This document shows positions 1-9,536 of a stretch of DNA of 64,000 nucleotides, one piece after another. The DNA lies in NCBI GenBank assembly GCA_905221615.1, contig CAJNDT010001009.1:1-64000 (forward strand), in the 5' to 3' direction. Position 1 is the first letter of the stretch, and each line of letters starts with the position of its first letter. Origin of the DNA: Symbiodinium sp. CCMP2592. Lineage: Eukaryota; Sar; Dinophyceae; Suessiales; Symbiodiniaceae. The position numbers and the translations under genes are program-made. A model generated the notes under the pieces. The model saw only the letters and a program-made list of their open reading frames with translations, ran no database searches and was not told where the DNA came from.

Positions 1-3000
1 AAATCTCCAGCAGACTTTTCCTTCCTCCATCGCTTGACTTCTTTAGGCTTCAGGGGAACCTCAAGACAGTATGCCTGCTCTGGGGAATTGTGTAATGGCT
101 CCGTCACATAGGGCAAATTATCCTCGGCTAAAGGAGCGGTAGAGGAATCTCCGGTCTGCAACGTCATGAAGTGCGAGAACTCGGACCCCTCTTCATCGTG
201 GAATCCAGCTTCTTCACAGGACAAGTACACCTCATCAGAAACCAATCCTTCATCGGATCCGGGAACTGGAATGTTTTGGGGCTCAGGTGGACTGACAACA
301 GGGGTCTCTGCATTAGGTACAGCAGCGGAAACTGGATCCACAGAAGGAGCAGCAGCAGAGCGGCGCTCAACTTCAGGTGTTTCCTGGCTCACCTGGGGGG
401 TGAGCTCCTGTTCCGGTTGTCCAAGATCTTCCACGGGCGCAGTTGAGGCATGGGGAGCTGGTGGCGCGGTGACCGGTGTGGGTTCCAAAACTACGGGATT
501 AGGTGGAGCGCCCAGACCAGGAGCCACTGCAGGCTCAGCATGATCAGACGAAACGCCTGTGAGATCAACAAAGGAGCTCGCTCCTCCAGCATTCTTCCAC
601 GGCTCTTCCAGCTGGGAATCGGTTAAGCTCTGCCACTCGCGGAGGGATGCCGGTCGAAGATTCTCGGGAGCACTCCGGATGACAGTCGTGCCGTGGGCCA
701 CCCACACAATGGACTTACCCTCTGCGCAGATTACTTTAGCTGGCCCATGCCAGCGACCCGCAGCCAATCTATTAGGGGAACTCTTCTTGGTCCAGTACAA
801 CACCCACATTCCCGGAACGAATGGCCCACGAAGCGGCGTGCTTCTTCGGAGCGCGGCTCGCCGAATCGCCTGTGAATTATCGGCTTCAAGGAATGCTCTT
901 CGGGCTTGACAACGAATGTCCAAACGCCGACGGTGGCGCTCAGCTTCTAGCTCAACTCCCTCAGTGAGGGCGTGGGAAGTCAGATCATTGTCCGATGTCA
1001 AGCTACCTGGAACTCGCAAGGCCTTGCCAAATACGATTTGTTCAGGTGAATACCCTTCATGTCGCACTAAAGCATTTTTGGCAAGTATGCAATGCAACAG
1101 GGCCTGATCAAAGCTAGAATCGTTGATTACAGGATTGCTGATGTCCATTCGTTCAAGCATTTCTTTGATGATATCACCATGCCTCTCCAGACGTCCTCTC
1201 TGCCATGCCGAAGCAGTGACGTGAGTCTTAATGTTCATTCCCTGAAAATGCTCCAACACTTCTTCCGAACGAAATTCTCCGGCCGGGTCCAAATACACCT
1301 GCTTAGGAGGTCCAGCCCAACTGATCCAGAAGTCATTAAGTGCCTGGAGAGCATCAGAGGCGTGTCTGGAAGTGGCTCGGCGCCCTTGCTGAAAACAGCT
1401 CGCTTCATCAATGGCATGAAGAACATACGTGCGATATCCGGACTTACTCTTAAAGTAAAAACCGTCTACCCCAATCACATCATTAAACTCATTGATTATC
1501 GGGAGCTTACTTGGCCGTTGGTGAAGCGGTTGCGTCGACTCCAGACAGGAGTCACATTGGTATTCGCGAGCAGCGGCAATCAAACGATGATCAGCCTTTG
1601 CTGCCTGCAGATGGCGTGCAAGCACCTCCGGAGACGGATGTCCTAGATTCACGTGTACACGGCGAAGCTCGGTCTTTTCCTCAGGATTTAGATTGCGGTA
1701 GGCAGGACCATGAAGGGGAACAGGAGGTGGTGCCCAGCCCTCAAGGTTTGGGAGAGGAGTCTCTCCGAGATCACTGGCTGAGGCAGACGAGTCCCCTGCT
1801 GATCGCTGCTGAGCAAAGACGGTCAGGAGCTGTCGCACCATTGTTATCCGTGCCCGCTTTTGTGCGTTTGTCATGTTTGACCGAACCTCTTCCCCTAAGC
1901 TCTTAAACTCTATTCCCCCATGTGGCATAGAGACCGCGGCAACGCTCACTCGCATCGGAGCCACAGTGGCAGGTAAGGCTCCTAGGGGGTGATGGAGGTT
2001 TCTACAGTTACTGCCCACAAACGCCTGAAGAACCTTATACTTCGGCAGAGCTTGCTCTATCAGGGCGAGTATCTCATGTTGGGGCGGAATCAAACAGGGA
2101 GATGCACGGGAGTTACACTGGGCTGCTAACTCGAAAATGGGCTTCCACGATGCTTCGGAAAGGCTGGCAGGCACAGAAACGCTAGGCGGGTCTTCCAGAC
2201 GACGGCTCGGTTGGCCGCGCTGGGCACTGTCCTGTGACGCATCTGCTGGTCGCTTTTGGGATCCTAGGGTACCCTGGGGACTAGGGATTCCAACCGAAGT
2301 CTTAAACCTCTTACGGGTCAGGATTGGTTCACCTTCGGAGGTCACCATGCCTTGCTCGACCGCTGGGGCCAGCAGATGCTTTGCCACATGTTGCGCGAAA
2401 CCCAAGCAGTACGAGGCAGCATACTGAGAAACGGTTTGTCCTCCTAGCTCACGAAGCCTACCGGATATGGTTTGATGATTTGGATGCCCCGGGCATTGCT
2501 TCGAGACCAGGCTACGCGTAAGGTCTGGCGATGTACTCAGAAACGTGGTGGCCTTCTTAATGGGTCTTCTACTTACAGGAGTCTGGAGACCAAAGGCGCA
2601 CATGTCGACGTTGATCTTATGGGTTCCTCGCACTATCGGGGCAAGGGAGTCTTCTTGTACCATGGTGGCTCCTGCAGGTTGCTCAAAATGAAACTCACGG
2701 CCATGCTGCTTCTGCCACTCAAACAACTTCGCATACAGCTGAAGGATAATCTGGCTCTGGCGGCGACCCTCAAGCATTTCTTGATTGTACTTATCACTTC
2801 TTGCAGCATTAAAGTGAGTCCAGGAACCCCAGAACCGACAATCAGGAGTTATCCATATGTGCTTAGGTTGTGTCTGTTGAACCAGATCCCACAAGAGCCT
2901 CTGACCTTCAACCGTCGAAAGATCTCCAGACTGGGGAGTGAATCGTTGTGCACGGCCTCCGAAGTCCATCACGGTCTGCGTCAGTCTGCTGTCTGACTTA

Positions 3001-6000
3001 GCGCCTATTTCGAGTACATCTAGCTGATCCTCAGTGGGCTTCTTGTACGTAAGAAGAGAATCTTCAAAGGTTTCCCAACTGGTCACTTGGGCTTGGCTAA
3101 AGGCCTGCAAACATGCCTCGATCGCTTGATTGGCTTCCGAGAACAAGGTGGGTGCTTCAAGAAGGTGAAGGCTTCTCTCAAGTTCCTGACGCAGTGGGGA
3201 CTTAGAAGCCTCAGGCGGATTTTGGGCACACATGGCGGTTCCTCCACTAGGGATACTCGGGTTAAACTTATCCACTTGATCTATGGGAAACCCATGATCC
3301 CGAAGCCAATCGTTCTCACCTTTATCAACCTTAAAGTACGATTTGGAGGCATACCCCACCACGAGTAGACGATTGCCGCTCCACGGCATCGTGGCGTGCC
3401 ACACGTGTGGATCGATCAGCATCGATTCGCGAAGGCAGTGCAGGGCTCCGGACAGCTTCTTGCCCGCGCACATCAGGCTTTTGGCTTGTTGGTTGGGACT
3501 CGGGGGATTTGCAACCCAGATTTCCCCTCCACTCCGCGGATACACTAGGGGACTCACTAGATTCGGAACCTCAAGACTATTGTACACATCCCTGTGAGGC
3601 TTAGCCTTTGTGTTGCAGGATACTGAAATGGAGGTGAACGGGTGTTCAGGCTGTAACTCGGAAAGCAATCGAGTAAGGACCTTGGTGAGGTAGGGATATG
3701 CTCGGGAGACATTCGTAATTCCCGTTAACCCACCATGCACGTATACCCCGAAAGTGACATAGGCCGGAGGGAGCTTGTAGTTGGCGCTGTCATTCTCAAG
3801 AATGGACCGACTTGTGCTACTAGGGGACTTTAGTTCAGACCATGGAACCTGGCGCAGAAAACGTCGCATCTCCTGAGACGATGCCTGGGCCTCAAGGAGA
3901 GTTCGTGCTTGGCATTCAATCCAATTGGAGTTGGTGGCTTCCTGGACGGCTTCTAAACATTTCTGAACTTCAGTCTTACAGGCCTGAACGTGCTCTAGGG
4001 CAATCACTGCTGGGGCTGGCTGAGCTGCTGAATTGCACTCAGCATCTGATGCATCATGCTCTCCATCTGCATGACTCGACCGTTCAGATCGTTGATCTGT
4101 TCGTTGACTCGGTGTGCCGAATCGGGATCCACGACCACATCCCAGTGATCTTCCCCGACCTTGGAATTGCTGCGAGGCGCAGCTTTGCTCTTGGGAAGTC
4201 CTGCACTCTTGATCGGAACCTCGGGAGTGGAAGCGAGATCCTCTTCCAGACCTTGGATCAATTCCTGCTCCAAAGCTTCGGCCTCTTGCACACACCGTTC
4301 GATGTACAACAGAAACATCTTGTGTTCGTGTTTCTCGCTCCCTGCCAAATGATCGCAACACCAACGGACCCATGACTGCTCCTGGGTCACCACATCTTCG
4401 AAGCTGCGACCTTTGACCTGCTTCCCAAAATTGATCGTAAGGCGGCCCAGTTCGGCTAGCGGCACCGTGCGTGCCTGCGACAAGGTGTATGTCTTCTCGG
4501 TTCGATTCATCCGGCTGAACCGTGCTCCGAGGGACAACCTCTCGGTCTCGGCTGGCACTTCGGCACTGCTGGCTGCTTTGCTCTGGGCCATCAGGACTCA
4601 GGGGAGCGACAAAGGAGTCAGGAATTGCGGGATCGGTTGATCTGTTCACGGCTTCGGGCTTCGGTAGGTTAGCATTCTTGGCTAAAACATCTGTACAGTG
4701 GGCCTTGAAGGACCTGACATTATCGGACTCCGGATATTTACGGAATCTGTTATCTGAATTCAAAACCCGGGGACCCCGAAAGGAGCGCCTTGCGGGTATC
4801 GCACATGGGGCTGTTGGCTCCTTATTCACCTCAGGCTGTGGTTTTAGCATGCATGGCCCAAAAATTGGGCACGACTCAGGGTCATCACGGGATTCTCGGG
4901 GCGATGGCTTGGGTTCCTTTGGGCATTGGGCGGTGACTTCACACGCATGCTGGCACTGATCATCACTGGCGGCACAGGTTTCTTCACTCAATCGGGCAAG
5001 ATCCAGCATGTAAAGTCCGGTAGCGCTGGTGCGCAGAAGCAACTTCTTGCCAAGACGCAGGAGACAGCACGTGTCATCATTAGTGTCAATGATACCCCCA
5101 AGTTGCTTGATTGCCCTCTTGGAGAACAATAACGGCGTGCTGCCCGCAACCACTTCTATCCCAAGCCACAAAACCTGGCGATCTACGGTCCTGATGGGCA
5201 CTAACAGTCGTTGGGAGCTATCCAGAGTCTGATTATTCCCAAACCTAAACTTCACGGAACTCTTAGTGACCCGAATCATGCCCCGGACCCTATCGCTCAG
5301 CTGGCTCAAGAACGGCTTCAAAAGCCGCTGTCCCATGACACAACGGCTTGCTCCAGTGTCCAGGATTGCTTCTACCTCGTCTGAGCATTGCAACGCTACC
5401 TCAGGAACCCTTTCTTCACATGTGGAGCCTGCCGTGGGCCTACGCGGAGGGCCCTCAGTCCAGCCCTTGGCTCCACATCTTGCCAGCCTGGATGGTTTGG
5501 TTTGGCTTAGGGGGCCCTTTCGGTTGACATTGGCTACTAGGGTCCTTAATCGCTCACGAATCCCAGGAACATTAGCGACCCCCGTAACATTCAACGCCTC
5601 GGCAAGGGAGACTGCTTCCTCGGGCAGCTCCGTCAGGATCTCCTCGCCAGCCATCCCGGTGGCCAGGCCTGTCATAAAGGCGGTAGCTTGCGCAGGGCAT
5701 TCCTCGGCAAAGGTCGTCGTGGCCTCTGTCTTGTTGGCCGCCGTCATCGATCTGGGGCGGCCATACTTCGGACATTCCGCTTTCCAATGTCCACGTTCCC
5801 CGCAAGCCCGACAAGTGGATTTGGCGATTCTCGCCAGGAGCTGCTCTCTGCTGCCCTTTCCCTTGCCTTTTCCTTTGGCCCCCTTCCCGGGGCCCTTTCC
5901 GCCCTTGTGCCCGCTCACAGGCCAGAATCCCCTGACCTTCCGCTTCGAGAGCAACCTCGATCGAGCCTCCATGTAGCTCACCAAGGCCTCTTGCATCTCC

Positions 6001-6848
6001 GGAGTTTCCTGGAAGAAGGATTCTAGTTCCTCCTCGAAGTTCTGGACGACGAGGGCGTCGCCATCTTCCGCCGCAACCAAGGCCTCCAGGTACTCGGGCT
6101 CAAGCTCTCCCTCGTAGTCCTCGGCGGTGCCCGGAGTCGCCGCCGCATGGTAGATGCGATCCGGCTCATCAAACCCCGATTCCTCTGCTACGTTGGCGTC
6201 ATAAGTCTTGTTCCGAAAAGCGCCTCGCTGGCCCTGCAAATCAGAAAAGAATCTTGACCCCAGCAGACGAATCGCCGAACGGACCTTATCATACTTGAGG
6301 GCTCCACTCATCTCCACCACAATCTTCTTCCGGTCCTCAGCCGATAAGGCTGATTGTCTGAGCAGAACATAAGCCCGAACCTCCTCCAGAGTCACACTCT
6401 GCGACAGAAGCTCCTCGAAGTGAACGTCATGCCTGGCCAAATAGCTGTCGTTGGACTCGTCGGCTTTCTGAATGGTTCCAAAAATGGCCTTCTCGAAAAC
6501 GTCGTACTTGGTCTCCACGTCGGAGCGTCCCCAGGAACCACCCAAAGTCGCCACCAGCAGCTGCACGCCGCTCTCATCATTGCTCTTCAGCTTGTCAGCT
6601 GCAAGCTTGGCCACCTTCTTGAAGGCGGTACCTTCACAAAGCAATGCCGCTCGAGGGGCGAGCAGCGATATGCTCTCCTTCGGCCACATGGCCGCCAAAA
6701 ACTGCAGCTTCTTGGAGTACTCAGTGACATCTGTCGTACCCGGAATAAATCTTGGAATGGCATTCCACGGCAGCTGATAGCTCGACTCATTGCCCCCACT
6801 GCTGGAAGCTGGGGCACTTTCAGTCGGCGCCTGTGTCGCGGGCGGCAT
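1..6848 (-). CDS. Gag-protease-dioxygenase-methyltransferase-integrase polyprotein, partial
   Basis: I translated the frame from the ATG at 6848-6846 (MPPATQAPTESAP...) to the window edge and found no stop. In order: Gag-like helical region (about 6790-5950); Lys/Gly-rich tract; CCHC knuckle CRACGERGHWKAEC (about 5813-5772); retropepsin motif LDTGAS (GAC at 5360-5358). Next comes a stretch at about 4600-4004 where this frame is Arg/Ser/Gly-rich and unlike a protein, and a different frame looks coding. Then a 2OG-Fe(II)-dioxygenase-like domain (about 3760-3330) with H 3596-3594, D 3590-3588, distal H 3398-3396 and R 3371-3369. Then a cytosine-C5-methyltransferase-like domain (about 2970-2350) with TPDC (Cys 2840-2838) and FEQP (Glu 2684-2682). 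Then integrase (about 1660-560) with an HHCC-type finger and catalytic D 1466-1464, D 1289-1287 and E 1187-1185. An acidic, Pro-rich linker runs to the edge. The motifs are seen directly; the enzyme activities are inferred. Confidence 0.88.
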   Translation of the reverse strand, partial: MPPATQAPTESAPASSSGGNESSYQLPWNAIPRFIPGTTDVTEYSKKLQFLAAMWPKESISLLAPRAALLCEGTAFKKVAKLAADKLKSNDESGVQLLVATLGGSWGRSDVETKYDVFEKAIFGTIQKADESNDSYLARHDVHFEELLSQSVTLEEVRAYVLLRQSALSAEDRKKIVVEMSGALKYDKVRSAIRLLGSRFFSDLQGQRGAFRNKTYDANVAEESGFDEPDRIYHAAATPGTAEDYEGELEPEYLEALVAAEDGDALVVQNFEEELESFFQETPEMQEALVSYMEARSRLLSKRKVRGFWPVSGHKGGKGPGKGAKGKGKGKGSREQLLARIAKSTCRACGERGHWKAECPKYGRPRSMTAANKTEATTTFAEECPAQATAFMTGLATGMAGEEILTELPEEAVSLAEALNVTGVANVPGIRERLRTLVANVNRKGPLSQTKPSRLARCGAKGWTEGPPRRPTAGSTCEERVPEVALQCSDEVEAILDTGASRCVMGQRLLKPFLSQLSDRVRGMIRVTKSSVKFRFGNNQTLDSSQRLLVPIRTVDRQVLWLGIEVVAGSTPLLFSKRAIKQLGGIIDTNDDTCCLLRLGKKLLLRTSATGLYMLDLARLSEETCAASDDQCQHACEVTAQCPKEPKPSPRESRDDPESCPIFGPCMLKPQPEVNKEPTAPCAIPARRSFRGPRVLNSDNRFRKYPESDNVRSFKAHCTDVLAKNANLPKPEAVNRSTDPAIPDSFVAPLSPDGPEQSSQQCRSASRDREVVPRSTVQPDESNREDIHLVAGTHGAASRTGPPYDQFWEAGQRSQLRRCGDPGAVMGPLVLRSFGRERETRTQDVSVVHRTVCARGRSFGAGIDPRSGRGSRFHSRGSDQECRTSQEQSCASQQFQGRGRSLGCGRGSRFGTPSQRTDQRSERSSHADGEHDASDAECNSAAQPAPAVIALEHVQACKTEVQKCLEAVQEATNSNWIECQARTLLEAQASSQEMRRFLRQVPWSELKSPSSTSRSILENDSANYKLPPAYVTFGVYVHGGLTGITNVSRAYPYLTKVLTRLLSELQPEHPFTSISVSCNTKAKPHRDVYNSLEVPNLVSPLVYPRSGGEIWVANPPSPNQQAKSLMCAGKKLSGALHCLRESMLIDPHVWHATMPWSGNRLLVVGYASKSYFKVDKGENDWLRDHGFPIDQVDKFNPSIPSGGTAMCAQNPPEASKSPLRQELERSLHLLEAPTLFSEANQAIEACLQAFSQAQVTSWETFEDSLLTYKKPTEDQLDVLEIGAKSDSRLTQTVMDFGGRAQRFTPQSGDLSTVEGQRLLWDLVQQTQPKHIWITPDCRFWGSWTHFNAARSDKYNQEMLEGRRQSQIILQLYAKLFEWQKQHGREFHFEQPAGATMVQEDSLAPIVRGTHKINVDMCAFGLQTPVSRRPIKKATTFLSTSPDLTRSLVSKQCPGHPNHQTISGRLRELGGQTVSQYAASYCLGFAQHVAKHLLAPAVEQGMVTSEGEPILTRKRFKTSVGIPSPQGTLGSQKRPADASQDSAQRGQPSRRLEDPPSVSVPASLSEASWKPIFELAAQCNSRASPCLIPPQHEILALIEQALPKYKVLQAFVGSNCRNLHHPLGALPATVAPMRVSVAAVSMPHGGIEFKSLGEEVRSNMTNAQKRARITMVRQLLTVFAQQRSAGDSSASASDLGETPLPNLEGWAPPPVPLHGPAYRNLNPEEKTELRRVHVNLGHPSPEVLARHLQAAKADHRLIAAAREYQCDSCLESTQPLHQRPSKLPIINEFNDVIGVDGFYFKSKSGYRTYVLHAIDEASCFQQGRRATSRHASDALQALNDFWISWAGPPKQVYLDPAGEFRSEEVLEHFQGMNIKTHVTASAWQRGRLERHGDIIKEMLERMDISNPVINDSSFDQALLHCILAKNALVRHEGYSPEQIVFGKALRVPGSLTSDNDLTSHALTEGVELEAERHRRRLDIRCQARRAFLEADNSQAIRRAALRRSTPLRGPFVPGMWVLYWTKKSSPNRLAAGRWHGPAKVICAEGKSIVWVAHGTTVIRSAPENLRPASLREWQSLTDSQLEEPWKNAGGASSFVDLTGVSSDHAEPAVAPGLGAPPNPVVLEPTPVTAPPAPHASTAPVEDLGQPEQELTPQVSQETPEVERRSAAAPSVDPVSAAVPNAETPVVSPPEPQNIPVPGSDEGLVSDEVYLSCEEAGFHDEEGSEFSHFMTLQTGDSSTAPLAEDNLPYVTEPLHNSPEQAYCLEVPLKPKEVKRWRKEKSAGD
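4004..4591 (-). CDS. 195-codon ORF nested out of frame in the polyprotein; ExoX-like C-terminal domain
   Basis: This ORF starts with its own ATG (MAQSKAASSAEV), two codons after an in-frame TGA, and ends at its own stop (...SQPQQ). It lies fully inside the larger open frame but is offset from it. Its composition is protein-like, while the enclosing frame here is low-complexity Arg/Ser/Gly. The segment ELGRLTINFGKQVKGRSFED, followed by W/C/H positions, resembles the small FGK-x-KG-x-(T/S)-F-x-x-V domain seen C-terminal to ExoX-type exonucleases (family recognition by eye, moderate certainty). A coiled-coil-like helix follows near the end (about residues 160-195). It may be a separate accessory protein, a product of two compensating frameshifts, or an ancestral polyprotein segment isolated by two indels. 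Confidence 0.6.
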   Translation of the reverse strand: MAQSKAASSAEVPAETERLSLGARFSRMNRTEKTYTLSQARTVPLAELGRLTINFGKQVKGRSFEDVVTQEQSWVRWCCDHLAGSEKHEHKMFLLYIERCVQEAEALEQELIQGLEEDLASTPEVPIKSAGLPKSKAAPRSNSKVGEDHWDVVVDPDSAHRVNEQINDLNGRVMQMESMMHQMLSAIQQLSQPQQ

Positions 6849-6910
6849 CTTCCAAAGGTCACTCAGATACTAGCTTTTCCGCCACCGATAGCGAAGCTCC
6901 AGTTGCTCCG

Positions 6911-6947
6911 CTACCAGTGTGAGACTGGTAAAGTCTCACCCTGGTAG
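6911..6947 (-). promoter_or_regulatory. Leader hairpin upstream of gag
   Basis: A near-perfect inverted repeat lies about 65 nt upstream of the polyprotein ATG: CTACCAG, one mismatch, GTGAGACT, loop GGTAA, AGTCTCAC, one mismatch, CTGGTAG. That is 15 paired bases. Its place in the 5' leader suits a dimerisation, packaging or translation-control structure; the role is inferred. Confidence 0.55.
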
Positions 6948-7224
6948 CCCTTGGCCCTGCCAATAGATCAAAAGATGAATGCAAGTGAGTGGCTCCCAGC
7001 CACTTCGAAGATGTCCAAAGGATTAGCCACAATCCAATGCAATGAAGAGCTGAACCCCGTCAGCTGAGGAATGCCCGGCACTCCCTTTTCCGTATCAGCA
7101 CTCGAGGTCCATGCGCTGCCCGGCAGCGACCGCAAGCCCTACCCTCCCGGACCCTAGAGCCTCGGAAAGGAGCAACGGAAGGTTGCTCAGCTTCAAGATG
7201 AACATGTACAGCTCCTGCACCAGG

Positions 7225-7980
7225 TTTCACAACCCTAAACCCCCTAAGCCCCAAACCCTAAGCCCCTCAGCCCTAAAAGGGTGGCAGGGGCCTGCCGCCT
7301 TCATTGGATTCTGGTCTGCCGCGAAAGGACAAGCACAACTTCGCGGTTGCAAACTAGGGTACCCAGTAACCTAAGAATAAAAAGGCCTCTCTTATTGGTA
7401 TTGGGTAACTTTATAAGGAACCTAGGACTACAAAAAGGGAATAAGGGTACTACTGGGCATCCTAGCAAATGACTTACAGTAGCTGGTAAACCCTAAACCC
7501 TACATCCTAAACCCTAAACTTGGGTTCAGGGTTTGGGGTTTCGGGCGTCAGATTTTGGATTTAGGGACTGGGATCGGTTGCGAGGGCCTCGGTAGCTTTT
7601 CAGGGCTCGGGGGTTTTAGGGATTAGGTTGGCTGAGGGTTGCTAGGTTTCTTCTTTGGGGCGTGGCAAGTTACGTCACACCTCAAGCTACGCCACTCCGA
7701 CACCCCTGAACAACGGCAAAGAGCGTGAGGTTCGGGGTTCGGGCAAGGCCCACGCCCGAATCGGAGACCGCATCCGTCAACCACAAAGTCTTAAAGCCCA
7801 AACTATCCTCCCACACCCTAACACCGAACTCCGCTAACTTTTAAATTCGCGACGCCGGCTAAGCCCTGAAACCCATGAACACGATCTTGCCGAGGTACGC
7901 TTTGAACTGGACGAAGACATCCTGATGGGATCCAGGAAAGCTGAGTTGCTTGCCAAGCTTGAGGGCTTTCCCTAGGAGTC
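7225..7980. repeat. Degenerate telomere-like repeat region, no gene seen
   Basis: Short runs of CCCTAAA / TTTAGGG and one-base variants (for example at 7491-7545 and 7600-7625) are mixed with unrelated sequence. Small ORFs here have no protein-like character. I see no gene. Confidence 0.7.
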
Positions 7981-7983
7981 CAT

Positions 7984-8064
7984 GTACCCAAATAGTATAT
8001 ACTTTGGGCCCAATGTACCTAGAAAGGGAGTACTTTAAGGCCAAAGTACATACTATTTGGGTAC
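7984..8064. mobile_element. MITE-like element with about 26-bp inverted ends
   Basis: The ends GTACCCAAATAGTATATAC and its complement at 8046-8064 pair almost perfectly, separated by about 28 bp. A related copy with CATGTAC ends lies at 25258-25346. It has no coding capacity. Confidence 0.6.
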
Positions 8065-8084
8065 AAAGGCCGAATCATCATATA

Positions 8085-8650
8085 CTTCAGGGCTTAGGCG
8101 TTTAGGGTTTAGGGATTAGTGGTTTAGGGTTTAGGGTCCTACACTACTCGCGAACAGGGACAGCCGCGGATCGAAAGGAACCTCCAGGAGGAGACCGAAG
8201 CCTAATGCCCAGAGACTCTAATCATGCCGTTTATGGATTTGGTTTTAGGATTTCAGGTTTAAGGTTTAGGGTGAATATACCCTTAAATCATATTGCGGAT
8301 CCTACTATACAAAGAAACCCTAAGCTCTCTAGTCCGGTCCTAGCTACTACTGTCAAAATTCCAAACCCGCCCTGAAACCTTAAACCTTGACGCTTCGAAG
8401 CCTTAAGCCCTACCTCCCAAAGATCCGACCTTAGCTGACGAAAACATTCATCCTAGCAGGGTCAAGGCTTGGGGTTTTGGGGTTTAGGGTTTCGGATGAT
8501 TTAGGAGACCCTAACCCCTAGACCCTGAACTCTGAACCCTAAAACCTAAACCCTAGCCCCTAAACCCTGAACTCTGAACCTTAAAACCCAAACCCTAACC
8601 CCTAAACCCTGAACTCTGAACCCTGAACCCTAGACCCTAACCAGCCAGCT
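8085..8650. repeat. Degenerate telomere-like repeats
   Basis: TTTAGGG runs at 8097-8135 and 8255-8272, then a dense CCCTAAA/CCCTGAA block at 8510-8640, with single-base variants in most units. No gene is seen. Confidence 0.75.
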
Positions 8651-8726
8651 TCCCAAGCTTTCAGCCGCGCCTTTCGCAGGATCAGCACGGTGGTCTTGCT
8701 CAAGGTCCCTGGGCTACGGCTTCTTT

Positions 8727-8831
8727 CTATAGGGGCCTGAATACCTAGAATAGGGCTTTGGGGTATCTTATACTATAAGTATAACAAGGAACCCTAACAA
8801 CAATCTTAGGAATTATCTAGGCTTCTATATT
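8727..8831. mobile_element. MITE-like copy of the AGGGGCCTNAATA family
   Basis: The left end ATAGGGGCCTGAATA and a decayed complementary right end (ATCTAGGCTTCTATAT) flank TATACTATAAGTATAACAAG. The same core occurs in better-preserved copies near 24732-24833 and 33911-34013. Confidence 0.4.
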
Positions 8832-8927
8832 ACTTAGATTCAGGGTTTGGAGGCTCAGGGTTTTGAGAGTCTCGCGAAGGGATTGAGGGGTTCAGGGCTT
8901 CAGGGCCTCAGGGCACTGAAGCCCCAC

Positions 8928-9070
8928 TACTTGGAGGGTCGGGGGACTTGGCAACTGGTTATATTAGGGACTTTTAAGTACCATAACCCAATTATGGTCC
9001 CTTTTGGGGTACTTATAAGTCTACTTACTAACTACTTACTAAATCCCCCGACCCCCCCCCAAATACAAGT
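8928..9070. mobile_element. MITE family A copy (TACTTGGAGGGTCGGGGG ends)
   Basis: The terminal inverted repeats read TACTTGGAGGGTCGGGGGAC and its complement, with CTTATAAGT-type internal repeats. Other copies lie at 25463-25599, 25818-26031 and 27765-27861, with a hybrid at 26371-26507. Confidence 0.65.
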
Positions 9071-9476
9071 CCGAGGAAAGCCACAAGTAAACTCCGCAAC
9101 AACACAACGGAGAGGCCGGCCTCTGCTTAAAAGCTCATGTGTAGTGATAAGTGGGTAGAAACAATTTCGGGTATAGGAATGACTTGGTCGTAGTTTCCTG
9201 ATATACTTTTGACCCAAGTGATAACGATGACCCTCCGAGCATCGACCCGACAGTGCTTAGCCTCCGGCGGACTGTAGCCGATCTCGGCGTGTCTTTCAAC
9301 AGTGCCTTCCGAGCATGGTCTATTACGTAGGGTTCCGCGTCACGGCGTGAGTAGAGGTCTTGAAATGGAGCTTAAGCATAAAGAGTGGAGTCGTGGGGTC
9401 CAGGTTTTGAGAGATTTCACTCTTGAAACTGCATAGATAAAGCTTTTGTTGCAAGCTTTGCTGTCAGGAAACCTAG

Positions 9477-9536
9477 ACCCTAAACCCCAAACCCTAAACC
9501 CCAAACCCTAAACCCTAAACCCCAAACCCTAAACTC
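9477..9536. repeat. CCCTAAA/CCCCAAA tandem repeat
   Basis: About eight units of CCCTAAA alternating with CCCCAAA form an interstitial telomere-type block. Confidence 0.85.

Larger units (their letters stand above)
1..6947 (-). mobile_element. 5' part of a copia-order LTR retroelement, cut by the window edge
   Basis: One long minus-strand reading frame carries Gag, a CCHC zinc knuckle, an aspartic protease and a DDE integrase, with no reverse transcriptase between protease and integrase. That is Ty1/copia order, so RT and RNase H should lie beyond position 1. The frame is intact over at least 2,282 codons, which suggests a recently active element. The upstream side holds a 100-nt leader with a strong hairpin and then passes into telomere-like repeats near 7200. 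No LTR can be shown because the second copy would lie outside the window. A Ty3/gypsy assignment is unlikely from domain order but is not excluded until the RT is seen. Confidence 0.85.

Noticed and set aside
3842-4375. 177-codon plus-strand ORF opposite the nested ORF
   Set aside because: Antisense shadow without domains; the minus strand carries consistent retroelement motifs.
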